DNA of 11,882 nucleotides from an uncultured Hyphomicrobiales bacterium (GTDB lineage: Bacteria > Pseudomonadota > Alphaproteobacteria > Rhizobiales > Aestuariivirgaceae). Shown in pieces: positions 6,476-11,882 of this stretch (position 1 is the stretch's first letter; every line of letters begins with the position of its first letter). The notes beneath the pieces are model-generated. The model saw only the letters and a list, made by a program, of their open reading frames with translations, searched no databases and was not told the origin of the DNA. Location of the stretch: the NCBI GenBank assembly GCA_903930095.1, contig CAIYXE010000602.1, positions 1 through 11,882 of the forward strand, given 5' to 3'. The translations under genes and the position numbers were made by a program.

Positions 6476-7428
6476 GATCCGATCTCTTTCAATGCTTTCT
6501 TCTTGTGGGCCGCAAGGGCCATGAGTCGGCGGTCACGCCAGACCTGGCGCTCCTGCAGCTTGTCGGCGGGAACTTTCTTGCGGCGGTCCTTCTCGACCTC
6601 CTCCATGACGGCGCCCGTCCAGTCGACGCGGCGCAGCATCTGGGGGAAGAGGTTCTCGTAGATCCGCTGGTAGCGCTCGGCATAGTCGCGCACGCCGCCC
6701 GGCGCGTTGAGGTCGATGGTCTCGAAGGGTCCCATGAAGGACCAGCGCAGCGCCAGCCCGTCACGGATGCCGGTGTCGACATCCTCGACACTCGCATAGC
6801 CATCCGCCACCAGCCGGAATGCCTCCTCGAGGAGGGCACCCTGCATGCGGTTCATGATGAAACCGTCGAGCTCCTTCTTCATCACCAGCGGGGCGTGCCC
6901 TGCTAAGACGAGGAACTGGCGCGTGCGCTCCACCGTCTCGGGCGTTGTCCACGGGGCGGGGACGACTTCAGCCGCGGGGATCAGATAGGGCGGGTTGATC
7001 GGGTGCACCACGATGCAGCGGCCGCGTCCCTTCAGCCCTTCGGTGAATTTCGAGGGGAGCAGGGCGGAGGTGGAACTGGCGAGAACCGCATCGGGACGCG
7101 CCACCGCGTCGAGCCGCTCGAACACCTTGATCTTGGTGGCGAGATCCTCCGGCGTGTTCTCCTGCACGTGGGAGGCCACGGCGAGCGCCTCCTCCAGCGT
7201 CTCGCAGGGGGCGATGCGGGAGAGCACAGTGCCGGTACTCTGGCCGTTCAAGAGGTCGTTGGCGGCGAGGTCGTCCAGCACGCCGGTGATGTAGTCCACG
7301 GCCTTGCGGGCAGCACCCTCCGCCTGGTCCCACAGCCTGACGTTTGCGCCCGCCCGCGCGAAGCTGATCGCCCAGGCCCGGCCGATGAAGCCGGAGCCGA
7401 CGATGGCGGTTTCAGAGGGTTTCAACAT
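6472..7428 (-). CDS. Lambda-crystallin/L-gulonate 3-dehydrogenase-type hydroxyacid dehydrogenase
   Basis: The 318-aa product belongs to the 3-hydroxyacyl-CoA dehydrogenase fold and most resembles CRYL1 (L-gulonate 3-dehydrogenase), which oxidises the 3-hydroxyl of sugar acids and of 3-hydroxybutyrate with NAD. Visible features are the Rossmann motif GSGFIG (11-16), D34 ending beta-2 (NAD preference), the ASSTSALLPSKF segment (117-128), the His-Glu catalytic pair H142 and E154 (12 apart, as in the family) and N193. The tail pattern ERQVWRDRRLM also matches CRYL1. It makes beta-keto acids, exactly the substrate class of the BKACE encoded next; the two genes overlap by ATGA. The start at 7426-7428 has GGAG at 7438-7441, nine bases before; ATG at 7432-7434 is closer to that site. 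Either start overlaps the SDR gene end (17 or 23 bases). L-carnitine dehydrogenase is a relative, but its sequence pattern fits less well and no carnitine genes are present. Confidence 0.87.
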   Translation of the reverse strand: MLKPSETAIVGSGFIGRAWAISFARAGANVRLWDQAEGAARKAVDYITGVLDDLAANDLLNGQSTGTVLSRIAPCETLEEALAVASHVQENTPEDLATKIKVFERLDAVARPDAVLASSTSALLPSKFTEGLKGRGRCIVVHPINPPYLIPAAEVVPAPWTTPETVERTRQFLVLAGHAPLVMKKELDGFIMNRMQGALLEEAFRLVADGYASVEDVDTGIRDGLALRWSFMGPFETIDLNAPGGVRDYAERYQRIYENLFPQMLRRVDWTGAVMEEVEKDRRKKVPADKLQERQVWRDRRLMALAAHKKKALKEIGS

Positions 7429-8218
7429 TTCCATCAACTCCAAGGGATTGTCCCGATATGCTGGCGCCGGCGGCCGACAGCAGGAAGGCCACCATGTCCG
7501 CCACATCATAGGGGCTGACCATGCGGCGGAGCGAGACCTTCTCGAGGTAGCGCTCCTCCATCGCCTCGTGGCTGAGGCCGAGCTGCGCGGCGCGGTCGGC
7601 GATGACCTTGTGCATGCGCGGGCCCTCGACGATGCCGGGCAGGATCGCGTTGACGCGGATGTTCGACGGCCCGAGCTCCTTGGCGAGGCTCTGGGTGAAA
7701 CCGACCACGGCGAACTTGGCGGAGGAATAGGGCGTGCGGAACGCATAGCCATGGCGGCCCGCGGCGGACGACATGTTGACGATCGACCCGCCGCCCGCAG
7801 CCTTCAGCATCGGCACTGCGAGCCTCGCGCAGAGGAACTGCCCGGTGAGGCAGACGTCGATGCAGCGCCGCCAGTCGGCCGGGCTAATCTCGTCCACGCC
7901 GCCCGTGGGCCCCGCGATGCCGGCATTGTTGATGAGGGCGTCGAGCCCGCCGAGCTCCCGCTTCACCATGGCGAAGAGCGCATCGACATCGGCATCGACC
8001 GAGACATCCGCCTTGCAGGCGGCAACGCCCGGCAGTTGCTTTCGGGCAGAGACGATGGCCTCGTCCGAGATGTCGCAGATCGCGATCTTCGCGCCTAGCG
8101 CGGACAGGGTGCTTGCGATGGCGATGCCGATGCCGGAGGCACCCGCCGTCACCAGCACGCGCTGGCCTGAAAGGCCGCGGAGGAAATCGGCCGCCGAGGC
8201 CGGAACGGTGTGACCCAT
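7412..8218 (-). CDS. Short-chain dehydrogenase/reductase (SDR), NAD-dependent, sugar or sugar-acid type
   Basis: The 268-aa product is a classical SDR. It has the nucleotide motif TAGASGIG (24-31), D49 at the end of beta-2 (NAD rather than NADP), NNAG (97-100) and the catalytic set S151, Y164 and K168 (YSSAK). The C-terminal GQSLGVDGN follows the usual SDR ending. Two roles fit the operon: oxidation of an aldose at C1 to a lactone, which would feed the lactonases, or oxidation of an aldonate at C3. The known 2-deoxy-D-ribonate 3-dehydrogenase is itself an SDR. Because a separate 3-dehydrogenase is encoded next, the C1 role is slightly favoured; this is inference. The start has AGGAG at 8225-8229, and the gene begins 9 bases after the permease stop. 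Its 3' end carries the ribosome binding site and start of the following dehydrogenase gene. Confidence 0.9.
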   Translation of the reverse strand: MGHTVPASAADFLRGLSGQRVLVTAGASGIGIAIASTLSALGAKIAICDISDEAIVSARKQLPGVAACKADVSVDADVDALFAMVKRELGGLDALINNAGIAGPTGGVDEISPADWRRCIDVCLTGQFLCARLAVPMLKAAGGGSIVNMSSAAGRHGYAFRTPYSSAKFAVVGFTQSLAKELGPSNIRVNAILPGIVEGPRMHKVIADRAAQLGLSHEAMEERYLEKVSLRRMVSPYDVADMVAFLLSAAGASISGQSLGVDGNVETL

Positions 8219-8227
8219 GTTTAACTC

Positions 8228-10279
8228 CTAACTCTTCCGGTCGCGCAGCGCGATCACGGCACCCAGCACCACGAGGCCGAAGAGGATCGCGCGGGTGGCA
8301 TAGGGCAGCGTGGTGCCTGCAAGGAATGTCTGCAAGGCGGTGAGCAGCAGCACGCCGCCCAGCATGCCGAGGTAATGGCCGCGCCCGCCGGTGATGAGTG
8401 CGCCGCCCACCACCACGACCGCGATCGACGGCAGGAGATAGTCATCTCCCATGCCGAGGCTCGCCTGGCCCGAGAAGCCGGTGAGCAGGATGCCGACGAG
8501 GGCCGAACACACGGCAGAGAGCACATAGACGAGGATCAGCGTGCGCCCGACCGGAATGCCGGAGAGCTCCGCCGCGCGCAGCCCATTGCCGATGCCGTAG
8601 ACGCGCCGCCCGAAGGGCGTGCGGCCGAGGAGCGTGACGGCGGCGATGACGAACAGCACCATGAACAGAACGACGGGCGCCACGGGTCCGATCTTGCCCG
8701 TCATGAACCAGCGCAGCATGGGCGAGGAGAAGCCGTCGGGCGTTCCGTTGGAATAAAGAAGTGCCACGCCCTGCAGCAGGCCATTGGTAGCCAGCGTCAT
8801 GACGATGGGCGACAGGCCGAGGAAGACGATGCCCAGCCCGTTTACAAGTCCGATGACACAGGCCAGCAGCAGCACCGCGGGCAGCGCATAGATGAGGGCC
8901 GCATCCGAACCCTTGACCATCCCTGCGAGCAGGATGCCGCAGAGGCCGATGGTCCATGGCACAGAGAGGTCAAGGCCGCCCGTCAGGATCACCGTGCCCT
9001 GGCCGAGGGCGAGGATGGCGAGAAAGCTCGACAGGACGACGAGCGAGTTCCAGTAGCCGGTGTTGAGCAGTGCGCCGCCGAGCCACAGCTGTGTGACCGC
9101 CACGACCAGCACGAAGCAGAGATAGGCGGGAAGGGTGTAGCGCAGCACATCCGCATTGCGCTTGAAGAAGCCGGGCCGCTCGCCCGCCGCCGGTTGGTCC
9201 GCGCTTGCGGCGAGCCTGAGGCGCGTATCGCCCTCGGCGCGCTGCTTGACCAACGTTCCGGCGCGCCGTGCTGACAGCCTGGTGCCGATGATGCGCAGCT
9301 GCCTGGCCAGTGTGGAGGAGCGCGACAGCGAGCCCGCGAGCACCGCGAGGATGAGGATCATTCCCTCCGCGATGGTCGAGTAATAGGCCGAGACATTGAG
9401 GACCAGCAGGATGTTGACGACGATGATGAGGATATAGGCACCGATGGCGCTGCCCAGCGGCCCGCCGCGCCCGCCGCCGAGCCTGGTGCCGCCCACGACC
9501 ACGGCCGCGAACATCGACAAGAGCAGCGGATTGCCGACCAGCGGGTCGCCGCTGCCCGTCTGCGCGCTGATGAAGACGCCGGCCAGGCCGTAGCAGCCGC
9601 CCGCGATCACATAGACGAGGAAGCGCACGAACGGCACGCGGACGCCGACGGCTGCCGCTGCATCAGGGTCGCTGCCGACGGCGTAGATGGCGGTGCCAAG
9701 GCGGGTGCGCTTCAGCCAGGCCCAGGCGAGCAGCACGCCTCCGACGACAACGAGCGGCATGGGAATCCAACCCGGAATCGCATCGCCCATGTAGAAGGCG
9801 CCGATGGAGGGCGAGACGAAGCCGCCCGGCTTGTCCATCAACAGCAGCGTCACGCCCTGAATGATGAACATGGTGGAGAGTGTGACGACGATCGGCTGCA
9901 GCCGGAGGAAGGCGATGAAGATGCCGTTGAAGGCGCCGCACAGCATGCCGATGCCGATGCCCGCGAGGCTCCACAGCAGGACGCTCGCCTCCATGTTGGC
10001 GGGGTCCATGCTCTGCGCGAGGAAGACGTTGACGAGCGAGATCACCGCACCTGCCGACAGGTCGAAGCCGCCCGACAGGATGACGATGGTCTGCCCGATC
10101 GCCGCCAGGGCCGAGGTGGCGCCGCCGCTCGACATGAAGGAGATGTCGAAATAGGTGAGGGGGCCGGTGTTAATGCCGGCGACGGTGCCGAGCAGCACGG
10201 CGAAGACGAGTGCTGCGATCAGCACGCCGCTGTTGGAGGCCAGTGCGCGGCGGACCCAGGGAACGGAGGCGTCATTCAT
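8228..10279 (-). CDS. Fused double permease of a ribose-type sugar ABC transporter
   Basis: The 683-aa inner-membrane protein joins two RbsC-like permease domains (BPD_transp_2), about 15-320 and 380-680, where the family usually has one of about 320 residues. Each half has the family signature near its first third (GGFDLSAG at 70-77, GGLDLSVP at 434-441), a coupling-loop region facing the ATPase ([16 protein letters not shown] at 195-210, [16 protein letters not shown] at 557-572), and a VVVGG segment near its end (261-264, 622-626). The linker at about 320-378 is rich in Arg, Lys and Ala, as expected for a cytoplasmic loop. The halves are clearly diverged, so this is a heterodimer in one chain, not a recent duplication. 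Its ATG overlaps the ATPase stop as ATGA. With the ATPase it should import a monosaccharide or small sugar derivative; which one cannot be read from the membrane domain. Confidence 0.92.
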   Translation of the reverse strand: MNDASVPWVRRALASNSGVLIAALVFAVLLGTVAGINTGPLTYFDISFMSSGGATSALAAIGQTIVILSGGFDLSAGAVISLVNVFLAQSMDPANMEASVLLWSLAGIGIGMLCGAFNGIFIAFLRLQPIVVTLSTMFIIQGVTLLLMDKPGGFVSPSIGAFYMGDAIPGWIPMPLVVVGGVLLAWAWLKRTRLGTAIYAVGSDPDAAAAVGVRVPFVRFLVYVIAGGCYGLAGVFISAQTGSGDPLVGNPLLLSMFAAVVVGGTRLGGGRGGPLGSAIGAYILIIVVNILLVLNVSAYYSTIAEGMILILAVLAGSLSRSSTLARQLRIIGTRLSARRAGTLVKQRAEGDTRLRLAASADQPAAGERPGFFKRNADVLRYTLPAYLCFVLVVAVTQLWLGGALLNTGYWNSLVVLSSFLAILALGQGTVILTGGLDLSVPWTIGLCGILLAGMVKGSDAALIYALPAVLLLACVIGLVNGLGIVFLGLSPIVMTLATNGLLQGVALLYSNGTPDGFSSPMLRWFMTGKIGPVAPVVLFMVLFVIAAVTLLGRTPFGRRVYGIGNGLRAAELSGIPVGRTLILVYVLSAVCSALVGILLTGFSGQASLGMGDDYLLPSIAVVVVGGALITGGRGHYLGMLGGVLLLTALQTFLAGTTLPYATRAILFGLVVLGAVIALRDRKS

Positions 10280-11838
10280 GCGGCCTGCCCCTCGTCGTGG
10301 TGGTCATGGCCCAGTGCCGGGCGCATGATGGCGCTTTCGCTCAGCTTCTCGCTGCCGATCTCGGCGGCCACGCGGCCGGCATAGAGAACCAGAACTCGGT
10401 CGCACAGATGCACCAGTTCGGGCACCTCGGTCGAATGGAAGAGGATGGAGCCTCCGGCATTGGCGAAGTTGCGCATCATCACATAGAGTTCATGCTTGGT
10501 GCCCACGTCGATGCCGCGCGTGGGATCAAACAGCAGCAGGATGCGGCTCTGCGCCACCAGCCATTTCGAGATGGCGATCTTCTGCTGGTTGCCGCCGGAG
10601 AAGGCGCCAGCCCTTGTCCACAGCGCGCGCTCATTGACCTCGACCGTGGCGAAGGCCCGCCGGACGGCGGCTTCTTCTTCCTCAATGCGGATCAGCCCGC
10701 GTGGCGCGAAGCGGCTGATGACGGGAAGCGAGGCGTTGGTGCGGCCGTCGAGCTTGAGGAACAGACCCTCCGTCTTGCGGTCCTCAGGCACGAGGCCCAT
10801 CGAGACGCCCGCCGTCATCGCATCGACGGGTGAAGTGATGGCGGTCTTGCGGCCATCGACGAGGATGTCGCCCGACTTCACCTCCGTCATGCCGAAGCAG
10901 GCGAGGAAGAGGTCGAGCTGTCCCATGCCCTGCAGGCTCGCGATGCCGAGGATCTCGCCCTTGTGCAGGTCGAAAGAGACGTCCTCCAGCTTGTTGCCGG
11001 CCCTGAGGCTGCGCGCCGCGAGAACCGGGGCGCCGAAGCTCGAACGGTCCTTGGGGCGGGGCGGGAACGTCTGGGAGATGCTGCGCCCGACGATCTTCTC
11101 GATCACGTCCGAGTCCGAGATATGGTCGACACCGGTGGTGAGGATGTGGCGTCCGTTGCGCAGGATGGTCAGAGTATCGCAGAAGGCGCGGACCTCGCGC
11201 ATGCGGTGCGAGATGAAGACGATGGTCTTGCCGGCGGCCTTCAGCCTTGCGATCAGCCCGCCCAGCCAGTCGACGTCCTCGCCCGAGAGCGTCGAGGTCG
11301 GCTCGTCAAGAAGCAGGATGCGGGGTTCGCGATAGATCGCGCGGGCGATCTCGATCTTCTGCTGCAGGGCGAGGTCGAGGCGGCCGACCTCCTCGTCTAG
11401 GTCGACGTAAAAGCCCAGCTCTTCGAGGTGGCGGTCGATGGCGGCGCGCGCGCTGCGGCGGCGGATCATGCCCGTCACGCCCAAGGGCGCATAGGGCAGC
11501 ATCATGTTGTCGAGCACGGAGAGATCGCGGATCAGCGTCATCTCCTGGAAAGCGGTCTGGATGCCGCAGCGGTGCGAGGCACGCGGCGAACCCAGGGTGA
11601 CGGACCGGCCTTCCACCTCGATCGAACCGCTATCGGGCAGCATCAGGCCGGAGAGAAGCTTGACCAGCGTCGACTTCCCGGCTCCATTTTCACCGAGCAG
11701 CGCGTGCACGCTGCCGGGGTGGATGTCGAAGGACACGTCATCGACGGCAACGGTAGGCCCGAAGGCCTTGCGGATGCCTTTGACGCTGATAGCGGTGGGG
11801 GTGTGATCAGGGCTCATGCCATCAGGTCCGGCGTGCAT
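10276..11838 (-). CDS. Sugar ABC transporter ATP-binding protein, RbsA-like, two nucleotide-binding domains
   Basis: The 520-aa product has the tandem ATPase layout of RbsA/MglA/XylG proteins. The first domain (about 17-250) is complete: Walker [10 protein letters not shown] (49-57), signature-like [14 protein letters not shown] (154-167), Walker B ILLLDEP (174-180) and switch H211. The second domain (about 272-505) has a good signature FSGGNQQK (413-420), but its Walker A is replaced by LQGMGQLD without lysine, and its Walker B reads LLLFDPTRG, with Phe and Asp where Asp-Glu is usual. One composite ATP site (first-domain Walker motifs plus second-domain signature) should remain active, which is typical of this family. 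The start is uncertain: ATG 11836-11838 and ATG 11815-11817 both lack a strong ribosome binding site, and each is preceded by GCCGGACCT. The first could give a seven-residue extension. It energises the fused permease encoded directly downstream. Confidence 0.92.
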   Translation of the reverse strand: MHAGPDGMSPDHTPTAISVKGIRKAFGPTVAVDDVSFDIHPGSVHALLGENGAGKSTLVKLLSGLMLPDSGSIEVEGRSVTLGSPRASHRCGIQTAFQEMTLIRDLSVLDNMMLPYAPLGVTGMIRRRSARAAIDRHLEELGFYVDLDEEVGRLDLALQQKIEIARAIYREPRILLLDEPTSTLSGEDVDWLGGLIARLKAAGKTIVFISHRMREVRAFCDTLTILRNGRHILTTGVDHISDSDVIEKIVGRSISQTFPPRPKDRSSFGAPVLAARSLRAGNKLEDVSFDLHKGEILGIASLQGMGQLDLFLACFGMTEVKSGDILVDGRKTAITSPVDAMTAGVSMGLVPEDRKTEGLFLKLDGRTNASLPVISRFAPRGLIRIEEEEAAVRRAFATVEVNERALWTRAGAFSGGNQQKIAISKWLVAQSRILLLFDPTRGIDVGTKHELYVMMRNFANAGGSILFHSTEVPELVHLCDRVLVLYAGRVAAEIGSEKLSESAIMRPALGHDHHDEGQAA

Positions 11839-11850
11839 GACGAAAGGTCC

Positions 11851-11879
11851 GGCAGGGCGGCGGATGCCGCGGCCCTGCC
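11851..11879 (-). terminator. Strong GC-rich hairpin upstream of the ABC ATPase gene
   Basis: The arms GGCAGGGCGGCGG (11851-11863) and CCGCGGCCCTGCC (11867-11879) pair at 12 of 13 positions around the loop ATG. On the transcribed (minus) strand the stem is followed by GGACCTTT, a poor T-run. It is better read as an intercistronic attenuating or RNA-stabilising hairpin than as a full terminator. Such hairpins are common between a highly expressed binding-protein gene and its ATPase gene, so one probably lies just beyond the right edge. Confidence 0.6.
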
Positions 11880-11882
11880 AGC

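Noticed and set aside
5828..6661. Plus-strand open frame of 277 codons
   Set aside because: It is opposite the BKACE and dehydrogenase genes, whose catalytic motifs are intact; no domain is seen in the antisense product.
5540..7428. Carnitine-to-glycine-betaine degradation unit (carnitine dehydrogenase plus dehydrocarnitine-cleaving BKACE)
   Set aside because: The dehydrogenase matches CRYL1 patterns better, no betainyl-CoA thioesterase domain is present, and the neighbours are sugar lactonases and a ribose-type importer rather than a betaine transporter.
7429..7752. Extended N-terminus for the CRYL1-type dehydrogenase reaching back to 7752
   Set aside because: The extra 108 residues are low-complexity Ser/Arg/Pro sequence read out of frame from the SDR gene; the Rossmann motif begins just after the ATG at 7428.
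8375..9274. Plus-strand open frame of 299 codons, very rich in charged residues
   Set aside because: It is the antisense of hydrophobic permease codons, which naturally reads as Asp/Glu/Gln/His/Arg; there is no supporting motif or start signal.
10496..11335. Plus-strand open frame of 279 codons
   Set aside because: It is opposite the ABC ATPase gene, which carries all expected motifs; the product looks like an antisense shadow.

Overview
The window looks like an accessory, catabolic stretch from a high-GC alphaproteobacterium, most likely of the Rhizobiales. This rests on the GC-rich coding DNA, the tightly overlapping genes, a ribose-type ABC transporter with two permeases fused in one chain, an Lrp/AsnC regulator divergent from its presumed target, and a decayed exonuclease gene of a kind I recall from rhizobia. 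No genus can be fixed from the sequence alone.

Layout. Positions 1-699 are AT-richer than the rest and hold no convincing intact gene. Positions 437 to about 662 (perhaps 701) contain a broken exodeoxyribonuclease I-like gene that still has its ribosome binding site and first catalytic motif. Positions 700-1161 (minus) encode an Lrp/AsnC regulator. It is divergent from a short AceE-like thiamine-diphosphate E1 enzyme at 1298-3679 (plus), resembling the regulator/E1 part of the mde methionine/2-oxobutyrate system. The E1 gene converges on a seven-gene minus-strand operon that fills 3765 to the right edge.

The operon, in transcription order, encodes a two-domain sugar ABC ATPase, a fused double permease, a short-chain dehydrogenase (SDR), a lambda-crystallin/L-gulonate 3-dehydrogenase-type oxidoreductase, a beta-keto acid cleavage enzyme (BKACE), and two tandem SMP-30 lactonases. 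The genes overlap or lie 9-12 bases apart. A strong hairpin before the ATPase gene at the right edge suggests a further upstream gene, probably the periplasmic binding protein, cut off by the window.

How they may work together (inference): a sugar or sugar lactone is imported, oxidised at C1, and the lactone is hydrolysed to an aldonate. The aldonate is oxidised at C3 to a beta-keto acid, which BKACE splits with acetyl-CoA into an acyl-CoA and an acetoacetate-type product. This matches the logic of the known oxidative 2-deoxyribose/2-deoxyribonate route, but with a CRYL1-type dehydrogenase, two lactonases and a dedicated ABC importer. The substrate is not determined, and the operon may serve a different sugar acid.
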